NCBI RefSeq assembly: GCF_040833955.1
Contig: NZ_CP162133.1
Location: forward strand, 248,001-312,000
Length of the DNA stretch: 64,000 bases
Reading direction: 5' to 3'
From: Leptospira sp. WS60.C2
GTDB taxonomy: Bacteria > Spirochaetota > Leptospiria > Leptospirales > Leptospiraceae
Shown: positions 29,362 to 40,275 of the stretch, one piece after another
How the letters are laid out: every line of letters starts with the position of its first letter
How positions within the stretch are numbered: position 1 is the first letter of the stretch
The notes under the pieces: generated by a model
Database searches by the model: none
Told to the model about the DNA's origin: nothing
Seen by the model: only the letters and a program-made list of their open reading frames with translations
Program-made: the position numbers and the translations under genes

Positions 29362-30401
29362 TAATGATTGAGAACGTCTTCGGCAAAACCTAATACGTTC
29401 TCTAAAATGATTTTTTTCCCATCATCCAAAACAACCGTTCCGTTGAATGTTCCGAAAACTTGGTGTTGTATTGATTTGATGATGAGGAAATTCATATACG
29501 AATTTCGATCTACGATAGGTTTGAAGTCTAAATCCAAACGATTGTTATTGGATACAAATTTCCAAGGTGCCATATAATCTTTTGTGTTAATGATAAACTT
29601 CACTTCATCCAGTTTATGAATTTTACCATCATACAAAATCACATTCTCTGAAGCAGGAGTTCGATCAGAGAATCCATATCCTAAGTTGAGTCCAAATGGT
29701 TTTCCATCGATCCAAGCAGACACAGATCCCCAATACCAACGGTTTTTATAAGTCCAAACACCTCTTCCCCAGTCCAATGCACCAAAGTCAGTTTTTGGAT
29801 CGAATTCATAGTTTGTGTTACCGACAACAAACTGTCCTTTGGCGGGCATACAGTTAATCTTGGTATTGTAATAGAATGCTTTTCGGTTTTCCTTCCAAGA
29901 AGTGGCAATGTTCATTGTATCCATTTTGGGTTCTGTTAATTCAATCATTCCCTTGATACCTTTGGAACCATCGGGGGTGACAAAGGAATCAGATCCAAAT
30001 TCTAAAGTTCGTTTCCCATTTTTTGTTTCGAAACGAAGAGAAAGTTTTTTATCTTGGAAGGAAACAATACCACTATCATTCACTCTCGGAAATCCAGTTT
30101 TTCCTAATGGCATAACCGATAGAGTATCTATCTGCTGAAAAGTTCCAGCTTTAAAATCTAAAAAACAAATTGCAAAAAGCCCCGCATAACCTAAATCAGA
30201 TGCTGTCATCGTAATTCCAAAACCTTTGGTCGGTGATAAAACGGAGTAATAGTCCCATTCTTTGATCCGAAGTTTGGAAGCGGCTATGTTCTCTCGGTTG
30301 TAAGTCCAAAGAGGAGATCTCGCCCAACCTTCCTCGGTAATGGTTCCATCAGAGTTTAATAAAGGGATTTGTTTTTGTATCTCAGGCATGAACCGATTCA
30401 A
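29358..30401 (-). CDS. DUF2804 family protein
   Basis: A 347-residue protein matching the DUF2804 pattern: an N-terminal IPLLNSDGTITEEGWARSP segment, then LWTYNRE and RIKEWDYYSV. The remainder is beta-rich with many aromatics (NRWYWGSVSAW, FGLNLGYGFSD), as expected for the lipocalin-like fold suggested for this family. No signal peptide is visible. Met1 or Met5 could be the start. Its stop overlaps the RND stop. Function is unknown for the family. Confidence 0.82.
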   Translation of the reverse strand: MNRFMPEIQKQIPLLNSDGTITEEGWARSPLWTYNRENIAASKLRIKEWDYYSVLSPTKGFGITMTASDLGYAGLFAICFLDFKAGTFQQIDTLSVMPLGKTGFPRVNDSGIVSFQDKKLSLRFETKNGKRTLEFGSDSFVTPDGSKGIKGMIELTEPKMDTMNIATSWKENRKAFYYNTKINCMPAKGQFVVGNTNYEFDPKTDFGALDWGRGVWTYKNRWYWGSVSAWIDGKPFGLNLGYGFSDRTPASENVILYDGKIHKLDEVKFIINTKDYMAPWKFVSNNNRLDLDFKPIVDRNSYMNFLIIKSIQHQVFGTFNGTVVLDDGKKIILENVLGFAEDVLNHY

Positions 30402-30452
30402 AACCGATCAATTCTTTCGACCAGAAGTTTTTTGAGAATTGCTAAGAGCGAA

Positions 30453-30501
30453 TTGACAGAAAATGAATTCTCGTGGAGAATCGGATTCGCTCATTCTCCA
30501 C
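30453..30501 (+). promoter_or_regulatory. Putative promoter with dyad operator for GMC oxidoreductase
   Basis: TTGACA at 30453-30458 is followed after 17 bases by GAGAAT at 30476-30481 (4 of 6 matches to the -10 consensus). The -10 lies inside a perfect 9-base inverted repeat, GTGGAGAAT (30473-30481) and ATTCTCCAC (30493-30501), with an 11-base loop. The arrangement suggests a repressor site overlapping the promoter, or an mRNA leader hairpin. The translation start is at 30521. Confidence 0.45.
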
Positions 30502-30520
30502 AAACAAGGAAAAACGAACC

Positions 30521-32269
30521 ATGAATCAAACCATTCCAAAAGAACAAAAATACGATTACGACTTCATCATTGTTGGATCAGGTTTTGGTGGTTCCGTTTC
30601 AGCCTATCGTCTTTCTCAAAAAGGATATAAGGTTTTGGTCATAGAGTCTGGAAAACGTTGGAAAGCAGATGATTTTCCAAAAACCAATTGGAGCCTACGT
30701 AAGTATTTATGGATGCCAAAACTTGGTTTTTATGGAATCCAAAGAATCAATTTGCTAAATGATTTTTTACTCGTGAGTGGATCGGGTGTTGGTGGTGGGT
30801 CACTTGTGTATGCCTGTACATTATATGTCCCATCTTCGAAAGTGTTAAATTCTCCTCTATATTCCAAGATGGGTGGAGAAAGAGCATTATTACCATATTA
30901 CGAAATAGCAAAACATATGCTAGGTGTCACAGAAAATCCTCAATTGTGGGAGCCTGATCATCTATTATTAGAAACAGCAAAATCTTTTGGAAAAGAAGAT
31001 ACGTTTAGAAGAACTCCTGTGGGAATTTATTTTGGAAATAAAAAAGATCCCAAGGATCCTTTTTTTGATGGAGATGGTCCTGATCGTGATCCTTGTAATT
31101 ATTGTGGTGGTTGTATGGTCGGATGTCGCCACAACGCCAAAAACACATTGGATAAAAACTATCTATACTTAGCAGAAAAGTTAGGTGCTGTTATTTTACC
31201 GGAAACAAAGGTAACATCTCTCATTCCATTGAATGAAAAAGGAATCCCTGATCCAGAAGCAAGTGGGGAATTTGGTTACGAATTAGAAACAAACAGTACG
31301 ACAGGTTGGTTTGGTTTTCCAAAACACAAATTTCGATCCAAACAGGTCGTATTATCAGCAGGGGTAATGGGAACAGTTGGTTTACTTCTGAAGATGCAAC
31401 AAGAAAACAAAATGATTCGTTTGTCAGAAAAATTAGGCGATACGGTTAGAACGAACAGCGAAACAGTTTTGCCAGTCACAGTTGCAGCAAGTAAAAATGC
31501 TGATTATTCCCGAGGAATTGCGATCACATCTTCTGTTCATCCAGATGAAAATACTCATATTGAACCGGTCAGATATTCGAAAGGTTCCGATTTTTTTGGT
31601 GTACTTGCAAGTGTGATGACAGATGGAGGAGGAAAGTTTCCAAGACCTCTTAAGTTTTTTTGGACTATGTTTCGCCACCCAATCTATTTTTTAAAAGCTC
31701 ACAATCCATTTGGTTTTGCTAAAAACTCCATCATTCTCCTTGTGATGCAAACTGTAGACAATAGTGTACGACTTGTACGAAAAAGAAGGTTCATTTGGCC
31801 TTTTCAAAGAACGATTACTTCTGCATTGTCAACAGGTGAGCCAACACCTACTTACATTCCAATTGCCAATGCATTCACACGAAAATTAGCCGAAATTGTG
31901 GGCGGTATTCCTAGAAGTTCACTCAATGAAACATTATTGTCTGCGCCAGTAACAGGGCACATCATGGGAGGATGCATTGTGGCGGAATCACCAGAAAAAG
32001 GTGTGATTGACTTGGAAAACAAAGTATTTGGTTACGAAAACTTACGAGTCTGCGACGCTTCTATGCTAACAGTCAATTTAGGAGTCAATCCAAGTTTGAC
32101 CATCACAGCGTTGTCAGAAAGAGCGATGAGTCTCATTCCACCAAAAGAAAATGGACCAGTTCCTTTTCTGAAGTTTGAAGTGAAACGTGGATTTGATAAA
32201 ATCATTAGCTTCAAACAACCAAAACAATTGGTTAAAAAATCGACAACTACACGTAAACAATTATCCTAA
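30521..32269 (+). CDS. GMC-family FAD-dependent oxidoreductase (cholesterol-oxidase-like)
   Basis: A 582-residue flavoenzyme. The FAD-binding Rossmann motif [11 protein letters not shown] lies at about residues 18-28, and the [12 protein letters not shown] segment follows at about 88-99. A cysteine-rich stretch, [11 protein letters not shown], at about residues 202-212 is shared with the cholesterol-oxidase-like branch. The C-terminal GMC domain ends with [19 protein letters not shown]. The ATG at 30521 is chosen over a GTG at 30473, which lies inside a hairpin and gives a less likely N-terminus. The alcohol substrate is unknown. The ankyrin gene follows after 5 bases. Confidence 0.88.
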   Translation: MNQTIPKEQKYDYDFIIVGSGFGGSVSAYRLSQKGYKVLVIESGKRWKADDFPKTNWSLRKYLWMPKLGFYGIQRINLLNDFLLVSGSGVGGGSLVYACTLYVPSSKVLNSPLYSKMGGERALLPYYEIAKHMLGVTENPQLWEPDHLLLETAKSFGKEDTFRRTPVGIYFGNKKDPKDPFFDGDGPDRDPCNYCGGCMVGCRHNAKNTLDKNYLYLAEKLGAVILPETKVTSLIPLNEKGIPDPEASGEFGYELETNSTTGWFGFPKHKFRSKQVVLSAGVMGTVGLLLKMQQENKMIRLSEKLGDTVRTNSETVLPVTVAASKNADYSRGIAITSSVHPDENTHIEPVRYSKGSDFFGVLASVMTDGGGKFPRPLKFFWTMFRHPIYFLKAHNPFGFAKNSIILLVMQTVDNSVRLVRKRRFIWPFQRTITSALSTGEPTPTYIPIANAFTRKLAEIVGGIPRSSLNETLLSAPVTGHIMGGCIVAESPEKGVIDLENKVFGYENLRVCDASMLTVNLGVNPSLTITALSERAMSLIPPKENGPVPFLKFEVKRGFDKIISFKQPKQLVKKSTTTRKQLS

Positions 32270-32274
32270 CAGGA

Positions 32275-33186
32275 ATGAGTTTCATTGATGTAGCAAAATC
32301 TGGAAATATGGAAGAGTGGGATCAACTCCTAAAAGAGGGAGGGGATCCCAATGAACTAGATTCCTATGGCACGAATGCGTTGTCTTGGATGCTTAAGATG
32401 GATCATGTAGAATTGTTTACACATGCCATTGCTTACGGCGCTGATCCAAATACTCCCTATCGAACTCCAGGAAATGTGATCTTTGATGTTTTGAGTCAAA
32501 ATCGCACTTTGTTTTTAGACGCGCTCATCACGACTGCTCCGCGTTGGAAACATTCCCCACACTTGTTTACTCGGGATAAAGACGGAAATACAATTTTCCA
32601 CCGTTCCGTTTTGGAAGCTTCTGAATCTCTTTGGGAAGTCATTCATGAATGGTTGACTGACGAAATCATATCACTACGGAATGAAGCGGGAAGGACTATC
32701 TTTTTAGAATCTGTTGTTGAGAATCGATTAGAGATTCTTTCTTATTTATGGAAACAGTTTCCGCACGTCATAGACCAAGTAGATAGTGAAGGGAAAAATG
32801 CGCTTCACTTAGCTTCAGAACGAAATTTGGATGAAGTTTGTTCTATTCTCTTAGAAGAAGGAACAATAAATTTGGAAGCCAAAGATCAGTTCGGGAATAC
32901 GGCTTTATTTTTATCAGCCACCGCAGATGGAGTGGAATCCATGAAAGAACTTTTATACGCGGGAGCGTGTCCCTTTGTATGGGGTGAAAATAAGGAATCC
33001 ATCACAAGGTTACTAGATAGAGAAAAGTTTGGCCATTGTTTGAAAACATGGAAGGACTTTGTGATTCAAAAAGCAATTTTAGGGGATGTATATCCCCTAA
33101 AAAACGAAATGATCTCGTACATTAAATTAGAGAAACCTTTTAAACCAGAAGAACTCGCAAAAGCAAAGTTAGTTGACTTGGTTTAA
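32275..33186 (+). CDS. Ankyrin-repeat protein
   Basis: A 303-residue protein with several ankyrin-type repeats: NELDSYGTNALSWMLKMDHVELF near the start, then DKDGNTIFHRSV, NEAGRTIFLESVVENRLEIL, DSEGKNALHLASERNLDEVC and DQFGNTALFLSATADGVESM. It has no signal peptide, so it is cytosolic. Met1 has AGGA only one base upstream; a second ATG at 32308 is possible. It starts 5 bases after the GMC oxidoreductase stop, so the two are almost surely in one operon. In other bacteria ankyrin genes pair with catalases; a stabilising role for the oxidoreductase is plausible but inferred. Confidence 0.88.
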   Translation: MSFIDVAKSGNMEEWDQLLKEGGDPNELDSYGTNALSWMLKMDHVELFTHAIAYGADPNTPYRTPGNVIFDVLSQNRTLFLDALITTAPRWKHSPHLFTRDKDGNTIFHRSVLEASESLWEVIHEWLTDEIISLRNEAGRTIFLESVVENRLEILSYLWKQFPHVIDQVDSEGKNALHLASERNLDEVCSILLEEGTINLEAKDQFGNTALFLSATADGVESMKELLYAGACPFVWGENKESITRLLDREKFGHCLKTWKDFVIQKAILGDVYPLKNEMISYIKLEKPFKPEELAKAKLVDLV

Positions 33187-33205
33187 ACTAACTTTGTCAC
33201 TCGAA

Positions 33206-34810
33206 TTATTTTTGAGGAGTGGAATCATCTCCGTAAAATTTTGGTCCATAGTTTCCTTCTCTGTCAGTATGATTTCGTTCTGACTGAGGTTTTTCAAATG
33301 TATAATGTTGCTCGATATTGGTTTTGAAAGGAGCGTTTTCTGGAGATTCTCCAAACTGTTTGAGCTCTGAAACTTTTAAAACCGTTCGAGGGTGTTTTCC
33401 AAGTCTACCTTGGAATTGAAAAAAAGAAGCAACCGACTTGTCAACTTTGTGGTGGCCATCGGGATCTTTTACGGCTTTTTGATTCACCCAACCTGGTTCT
33501 TCCCACATCACAAGTTTTTGGATCCTTTGTTTTACCATCCCTCGTGCATCCACATAGCGAGTGGTGGTTTGCAATGTTTCATCTGTGTTTGTTTGTGGAT
33601 TTTGAATGCCAGATCCAATTTTGACTGCTGTAAGATCTTTCTCTGAGATATCGGAAGGTACAATGAGGATGGATTCATTTGGATCAAAAATAGGAAATAC
33701 ATCCCAAGGATCAGAAATATAGTTAAACAAAAAATTACCTGCATTTAGTTTAACCGTATAGCCACCGTAAGCTGAAGTGGGATTTCCTCCATCAGACTTC
33801 ATGTTCCCTTTAGCAACATACAAAATCGGATGATTCTTAATAGAGTTAATATTTCGAAAGTCTGTATCGAGTAATATATGGTTGTGGCCAGTGAGTAAAA
33901 TGCGTTTAGGTTTCCCGTCTTTGGAAACTAAAAGTGCATAGGATTCCAAATCCCCTTGGTGTATATTGCCAAATTTTGTTGGACCCTCGTTCCAATCATA
34001 CCAAATCCAATACGAAACAACCATGTCACCATTTCCGACTTCATACCAATAGTTTGCATTGTCACGAAAACCTGGTAAGGCTTCTTTCTGAGTTCCAGAC
34101 ACAGTTGTTTCTGCATAACGAACATGGTAATACAAATGTGTAGGGTTTTCTTTTGGTATGATTTCAGGAAATTCTACATAGTTCCAAGTAGTTTGGCATC
34201 TAGTTTTCCTACGAATGTCTTTCTCTGGTAAAGGATATTCTTTTGAAACGAAATGATCTGCAAACTTTTCTATGTTAGATGGAAGATATTTTTTATCTTT
34301 ATGAAAGACAAGTATCGGAGCAAATTTTTTTGCAATGTCTTCTTGGATTCGATTGGGAATGCGATTTTCTTGGGTTACAAATCGAAATTCTTTAGTTATG
34401 TTTGCACCGATTTTTTCTAGATCAGAAGGAGAATACCAGTATGGATTGTGGCCTGGTGAAAACTTCCCATGAACTTTTTGAATCCCAATGAGTTCTATTG
34501 ATAAGTGAGTCCATTTTTTGGGAAGTGTTTGGTTGTTTTTGGTGAAAAGCGAAGTTGATTTGATTTTTCCTAACTCGAATTTGTTTTCTGAAATGGGAAT
34601 ATAACAGTTCTTAGCAGTTATTGATTCGCAATCATAGACCTTTGACACGATGGCAAGAGATTCTCCATATAACTCTTGTGGTACATCAGAGAGTTTCCAT
34701 AAAAAACTAACGGATTCTGGTAGGTTTTGTTTACCTTGAGATGTCGTGGCAGATTGACAGTGGATTGTAACTAAAAGTAGAACAATGGTTAGGGAGAGTT
34801 TTAAATTCAT
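33206..34810 (-). CDS. Lipoprotein with Vps62-like domain
   Basis: A 534-residue exported protein. The N-terminus has a hydrophobic core ending VTIHC, a lipobox with Cys at about residue 18. In the middle, FAPILVFHKDKKYLPS (about 165-180) and later HQGDLESYALLV and YVAKGNMKSDGG resemble the Vps62-type pattern of plant and fungal proteins and some bacterial secreted ones. I saw no catalytic signature. Aromatic and Trp-rich motifs (YWIWYDWNEG) are prominent. A terminator separates it from the lysine-rich gene upstream. Function unknown. Confidence 0.72.
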   Translation of the reverse strand: MNLKLSLTIVLLLVTIHCQSATTSQGKQNLPESVSFLWKLSDVPQELYGESLAIVSKVYDCESITAKNCYIPISENKFELGKIKSTSLFTKNNQTLPKKWTHLSIELIGIQKVHGKFSPGHNPYWYSPSDLEKIGANITKEFRFVTQENRIPNRIQEDIAKKFAPILVFHKDKKYLPSNIEKFADHFVSKEYPLPEKDIRRKTRCQTTWNYVEFPEIIPKENPTHLYYHVRYAETTVSGTQKEALPGFRDNANYWYEVGNGDMVVSYWIWYDWNEGPTKFGNIHQGDLESYALLVSKDGKPKRILLTGHNHILLDTDFRNINSIKNHPILYVAKGNMKSDGGNPTSAYGGYTVKLNAGNFLFNYISDPWDVFPIFDPNESILIVPSDISEKDLTAVKIGSGIQNPQTNTDETLQTTTRYVDARGMVKQRIQKLVMWEEPGWVNQKAVKDPDGHHKVDKSVASFFQFQGRLGKHPRTVLKVSELKQFGESPENAPFKTNIEQHYTFEKPQSERNHTDREGNYGPKFYGDDSTPQK

Positions 34811-34839
34811 GTTAGGTGTGAGTAAACAATATTGAAATA

Positions 34840-34865
34840 AAAAACCCCTGTTTCCAGGGGTTTTT
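34840..34865. terminator. Intrinsic terminator
   Basis: An 11-base stem (AAAAACCCCTG / CAGGGGTTTTT) with a 4-base loop TTTC. It lies directly downstream of the minus-strand lysine-rich gene and is followed on that strand by a T-rich run, so it should end that transcript before the next lipoprotein gene. Confidence 0.85.
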
Positions 34866-34885
34866 CTTATAAAAGAGAGAAAGAA

Positions 34886-35137
34886 TTATTCAGCGTCTTT
34901 TTTTGCCTTTTTTTCTTTTTTGGCTTTCTTAGCTTTTTTTGCTTTTTTATCGCCATTTTTGTTATTCTTTTTTTCTTTTTTCTCACCGTCTTTGTTGTTC
35001 ATTTTTTCTTTCTTAGGTTTAACGGTTTCCGAAGCTTCCTCAGCTTGCATCGTAGGTTCTTCGTCTGCCTCTGTTTGAGCAAACAAACCAAAACTGCTGA
35101 AAGAGAAAAGAGTGAGAATCACAAGAAATTTTTTCAT
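34886..35137 (-). CDS. Lysine-rich secreted low-complexity protein (83 aa)
   Basis: Begins with a clear Sec signal peptide (MKKFLVILTLFSFSSFGLFA, cleavage probably before QTEADEEP). The mature part has an acidic patch (about residues 22-40), then a tail of lysine-alanine-glutamate repeats that is nearly half lysine. Such a tail could bind nucleic acid, anionic lipid or peptidoglycan in the periplasm, but nothing direct shows this. A strong terminator follows and it has its own 81-base upstream gap from mnmE, so it is probably transcribed alone. Confidence 0.7.
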   Translation of the reverse strand: MKKFLVILTLFSFSSFGLFAQTEADEEPTMQAEEASETVKPKKEKMNNKDGEKKEKKNNKNGDKKAKKAKKAKKEKKAKKDAE

Positions 35138-35218
35138 TTTTTACCTCGTATCGAATGTGCGACCAATTAGATACTATTTCTGTGATTAGACAATCTTTAA
35201 TTTTTGATCTTGGCTGAT

Positions 35219-36596
<1,378 letters not shown>

Positions 36597-36604
<8 letters not shown>

Positions 36605-37328
36605 GATCTTCTTGGTCTACTCCATCAGCAAAGTCTTCTACTGGTAGACCTTTTTTTGAAGGATCTTCCAAATCTTTGTATTTGTGTTTTTCTTTCGCAG
36701 AAATCACACGAACACGTTTGAATGTTCCATTTCCTTCTGATCTTGTAAAAACTCTTTCGTCTTCTTGGATTGCCATGTGGACGATTCTTCTTTCAAAAGG
36801 ATTCATAGGGTCGAGAAGTTTAGATCGTCCAGACTTGATGACAGAAGCGGCAACTGATTTTGCTAAACGGATGAGAGATAACTCACGTTTGTCGCGGTAA
36901 GATTCAATATCCAAAACAATTTTACGATTGTGTCGGATCTTTGGATCTACCATAAGATTGAGGAGGAATTGGAGTGAATCTAATGTACCACCACGTTTTC
37001 CAATAATGAGTCCAGATTCTTTGCTGGTGAGTTCGACATAAATTTTTCCGTCCACGTCACCCATACCTACAACTTCTGCGGGGATTCCCATTTTTTTCAG
37101 AATGGTGATGATCACTCCGTGGATAATTTTTTCTGATGGAATATCGTTGTTAGCGACAAACGCGCGTACAACGGCTGGTTTTTTTTGGGTGATTCCTAAA
37201 AAGCCGGACTTTCCGGAATCTACTACTTCGAAACGTAAATCGCCTGGTTGGAGACGAAGGGTTTCAAGAGTATAGTCTTCTGCTTCCCCTTTCGTTTTTC
37301 CTTCGGCTTCGAAAATGTAATTATTCAT
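36597..37328 (-). CDS. jag: Jag/KhpB RNA-binding protein
   Basis: A 243-residue RNA-binding protein. It has a Jag-N domain (about residues 1-55, with [14 protein letters not shown]), a KH domain (about 75-140, with the [14 protein letters not shown] loop) and an R3H domain (about 150-210, with [12 protein letters not shown]). An acidic C-terminal tail ends in DGVDQEDLD. Its homologues bind many small RNAs and are linked to cell-division control. It starts 28 bases after yidC and overlaps mnmE by 8 bases. Confidence 0.93.
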
Positions 37329-37356
37329 CTGTGATCTTCCTTGTTAAACAATGATT

Positions 37357-39306
37357 TCATTTCTTCTTTTTGTTTTGGTTTCTAAAACCTGGTCTTGCAA
37401 CCGCAGAAGGATTATTCGCTGGAGATGGTCCACTTGGGGTCGGTTTTTTATCTTCTGACTTACCGAACTTGTTTGTATACACCTGTTGAGCGATGGACAA
37501 AATGTTCTGCATTGTCCAATACATGGTAACACCAGCAGGCATAGACCAGAAGAAGTATAACATAATGACAGGCATCATATACATCATCATCTTCTGGTTT
37601 GGATCTGTTGATACAGTTGTCATTTTAGATTGCACCACTTGTGTTGCGACCATGATGAGAGGTAAGATATTGATCGAAAGAGCTCCAATGAGCGCAAGTT
37701 TCGGAGTTGTGAAAACAGTATCGGGTTCACTTAAATCTTTGATCCAAAGGAATGGCGAATTCCAAAGATCCACTGTATCTGAGAATGCTGTATAAAGTGC
37801 GATAAAGATTGGAATTTGGATGAGCATCGGAAGGCAACCCGCCATCGGATTGGTTCCATTCTTTTTATAAAGCTCTATCGTTTTTTCTTGTTTGAGCTTT
37901 GGGTCATCTGCATATTTTTCGTTGATGAGTTTGATTTGAGGAGATAACTCCTGCATCTTTTTCATCGACTCTGCTTGTTTTTTGTTCAATGGATAAAATG
38001 CTAACTTGAACAAAATAGCGAATATGACAATCGCCCAACCGTAGTTAGGAATCACCAAGTAGATCTTCTTTAAGATCCAAACAATTCCGTTTCTAAGAGG
38101 TGTTGTAATCCCTTGGTTAAAGGATTTATCAAGTGATTCACTGAGTCCGGCAAATACAGAGTCCTTGTTGATTTTTGGATCTAGTTTGCTATCTCGGAAG
38201 GCCGTTCCGTCAAGTTCACGAACACCAACGTAAGCCGCATAATCTAAGTTTACTTCTTCGCCTGGACCAAGTTTCCAGTTGTCATAAACAAGTAAAACTC
38301 CTGTTTCGTTTCCTTTACGGTTATCGAGAAGAACACCTGCTGGTTTGTCATCGAGAGGGTCAATTACACCAATGAAATAGCGGCTTCCCGTTCCTACAAA
38401 GTCTACTTTGTCGTTTGAACCTTTTTTGATTTCATAACGAGTGTCTTTTCCTTCGTTCGAACCAAATAAATTGTCAAAAAAACCTTGGGTGGTTGTTCCA
38501 TCGATATGGTCTTTGAAACTACCATCTAAATAGTAGTAACGGAAGTAGTGAGCATTGTCTCGATCATTGAAATCTTCTTTTTTCTTTAAGATAGGACCAA
38601 GGGAACTAAAAGAACGAAAGTAAACGTCGGACTTAGTTGGCGAGATGTAAATGGTCTCTCCAGTTCTGTTTTTCAAAGTTAAGTGGAACTTAAAATAATT
38701 TTCAGAAGGGAAAAATTGAAATTTTTTCTGGATCGTAAATTTACCATCTAACGAAGGTGCTTCGAAGATGACGGTTTTTGTTTCAGCGTTATAGCTAGAG
38801 CTAAAGTTTACGAGGTTGTAGGCGGAAAAAGGAATCGTGTCTTTGTCTTCAATGATGTTGAAGTCAAAACCTTGGCCTCTTGTGAGTTCCACCGCTTTTT
38901 CCATTTGGCCATCAAACTCAATTTGAAATTTCGGATCTTTTGCGATCACAAATTCGGAACCATCTGGTTCTTTATGGTCTTTGATATAATATTCTGTAAT
39001 CCTTCCACCTAAACTGGAGAATCGAACTAAAAAGGAATCAGTTTTCAGAGAGAAGGTTTTTATGTCTTCAGGTTTGACTGGATTTAGCTTTGTCGATTCA
39101 GTTGTGGCTTTTTTGATTTCAGCCTTTGGGTCTGTTGCCACTGTTTTGTCTTTGTTTGCACTTTCAGTTTTTGCAGTTGCATCGACAGCTTTTGGTTTTG
39201 GAGGTTGAGGTGGAAAAAAGAAATAATTGATCCCCATCCATACTGCTAAACTTAAAAATAAAGCGAGGAATAAGCGACCTTGTCTGTTTGTGGCATCGTT
39301 TTGCAT
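37357..39306 (-). CDS. yidC: Membrane protein insertase YidC
   Basis: Inserts and folds inner-membrane proteins, alone or with Sec. A 649-residue Gram-negative type: an N-terminal helix (about residues 11-28), a long Lys/Thr-rich linker, a large periplasmic domain (about 80-370), then the conserved insertase core with five helices. The core shows the Gly/Trp-rich hydrophilic groove segment ([21 protein letters not shown]) and the [20 protein letters not shown] helix. The tail is basic (FRNQNKKKK), suited to ribosome contact. It lies 3 bases after yidD. Confidence 0.97.
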   Translation of the reverse strand: MQNDATNRQGRLFLALFLSLAVWMGINYFFFPPQPPKPKAVDATAKTESANKDKTVATDPKAEIKKATTESTKLNPVKPEDIKTFSLKTDSFLVRFSSLGGRITEYYIKDHKEPDGSEFVIAKDPKFQIEFDGQMEKAVELTRGQGFDFNIIEDKDTIPFSAYNLVNFSSSYNAETKTVIFEAPSLDGKFTIQKKFQFFPSENYFKFHLTLKNRTGETIYISPTKSDVYFRSFSSLGPILKKKEDFNDRDNAHYFRYYYLDGSFKDHIDGTTTQGFFDNLFGSNEGKDTRYEIKKGSNDKVDFVGTGSRYFIGVIDPLDDKPAGVLLDNRKGNETGVLLVYDNWKLGPGEEVNLDYAAYVGVRELDGTAFRDSKLDPKINKDSVFAGLSESLDKSFNQGITTPLRNGIVWILKKIYLVIPNYGWAIVIFAILFKLAFYPLNKKQAESMKKMQELSPQIKLINEKYADDPKLKQEKTIELYKKNGTNPMAGCLPMLIQIPIFIALYTAFSDTVDLWNSPFLWIKDLSEPDTVFTTPKLALIGALSINILPLIMVATQVVQSKMTTVSTDPNQKMMMYMMPVIMLYFFWSMPAGVTMYWTMQNILSIAQQVYTNKFGKSEDKKPTPSGPSPANNPSAVARPGFRNQNKKKK

Positions 39307-39309
39307 AAT

Positions 39310-39537
39310 TTAACTCTTGTTATAAGATTTCGGTAATGGGTCATGCCCACCTTCATGATAAGGATGGCATTTAGAAATTCGGACAATACTAAGAACAAGT
39401 GCCTGATACCAGGGAAAGGTTTCAAACGCTTGTTTGGCGTATTCAGAACAGCTGGGAGTGAATCGACATGCTGGAGGCAAAAGAGGGGACAGCAGTTTTT
39501 TATAAAGGGTAATGAGGAGTAAAAACAGCCGATTCAT
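39310..39537 (-). CDS. yidD: Membrane protein insertion efficiency factor YidD
   Basis: A 75-residue cysteine-containing protein. The family signature is complete: [27 protein letters not shown] and then [14 protein letters not shown]. It helps YidC-dependent insertion at the inner membrane. The stop lies 3 bases before yidC and the start overlaps the rnpA stop by 4 bases, fitting the conserved gene order. Confidence 0.95.
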   Translation of the reverse strand: MNRLFLLLITLYKKLLSPLLPPACRFTPSCSEYAKQAFETFPWYQALVLSIVRISKCHPYHEGGHDPLPKSYNKS

Positions 39538-39860
39538 GGGAATTGTTTTAGAACCGAAAGGAATAAGGCCTCTCGGTCTTCCTTAGATAATTTCGCAAAT
39601 CCAACTGGAACAAGTATGGCACAATCGTATCCTACTGGGATCAATGGAATGTGTTTCCGAACCAGTTCCCTAAGGATTCGTTTCGAACGATTGCGAAGAA
39701 CGGCAGTTTTGTGAGTTTTATCGGGGCAAAATAAAAAACTGGCAAAAGGAAGGCCGTTTTTCCGAACAAGCCAACGAAGTGGTGGCTTGCCCATTTTTCG
39801 ATTCTGACGAAAGAGTTCCTGGATCCTAGTTTGGTCGCGAAGGGTCTCCGAAGGAAGCTC
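39534..39860 (-). CDS. rnpA: Ribonuclease P protein component (start unresolved)
   Basis: Protein subunit of RNase P, which trims tRNA 5' ends. The RNR core appears as [10 protein letters not shown]. The only ordinary start is ATG at 39792-39794, giving 86 residues but dropping the conserved N-terminal helix. The reading frame continues upstream to a stop at 39861-39863 and encodes [18 protein letters not shown], which matches that helix. No ATG, GTG or TTG is available there. A good AGGAG lies at 39858-39862. The interval given is the whole open frame. The real start is probably non-standard or the sequence holds a small error. Confidence 0.8.
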   Translation of the reverse strand, partial: ELPSETLRDQTRIQELFRQNRKMGKPPLRWLVRKNGLPFASFLFCPDKTHKTAVLRNRSKRILRELVRKHIPLIPVGYDCAILVPVGFAKLSKEDREALFLSVLKQFP

Positions 39861-39865
39861 CTAAA

Positions 39866-40027
39866 TTAGAACTTTCTCCCGATTTTTTCGTCGGAAACAG
39901 TCAATTTATAACGTCCCTTTCTTCTTCTAGAGGCTATCACATTTCTTCCGCCTGGGGTAGCCATTCTGGCTCGGAATCCGTGAGTTCTCACGCGCTTAAT
40001 TTTACTCGGTTGGAATGTACGTTTCAT
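39866..40027 (-). CDS. rpmH: 50S ribosomal protein L34
   Basis: A 53-residue basic ribosomal protein. The sequence [20 protein letters not shown] with [19 protein letters not shown] is diagnostic. The short C-terminal extension ([13 protein letters not shown]) is a little longer than in E. coli. The ATG is at 40025-40027 with an AGG 6 bases upstream. It heads the rpmH-rnpA-yidD-yidC-jag-mnmE group; its stop lies 2 bases before the stop that bounds the rnpA frame. dnaA, often the divergent neighbour, is absent here. Confidence 0.96.
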   Translation of the reverse strand: MKRTFQPSKIKRVRTHGFRARMATPGGRNVIASRRRKGRYKLTVSDEKIGRKF

Positions 40028-40275
40028 GAAACACCTAATTTATCTATATATGATCGCAAAAATATGAGGTCTTTTGAAAGGTTTTTGGTACGCCCATGGA
40101 AGTCAAGGGGAATTGGGAAAAATGATTGGACAGATCTGATCTTAAGTGACATAAGTCAGTTTTTACCAATCATTCTTACAAAGACTATGTTCGCCTTTGT
40201 CCCAGAGGTTCTTAAGCGTGGACTGGTCTCTCCTACGGGTGCGTGTGGTTTGGCGAGGGGAATGCAATCGTCCGA

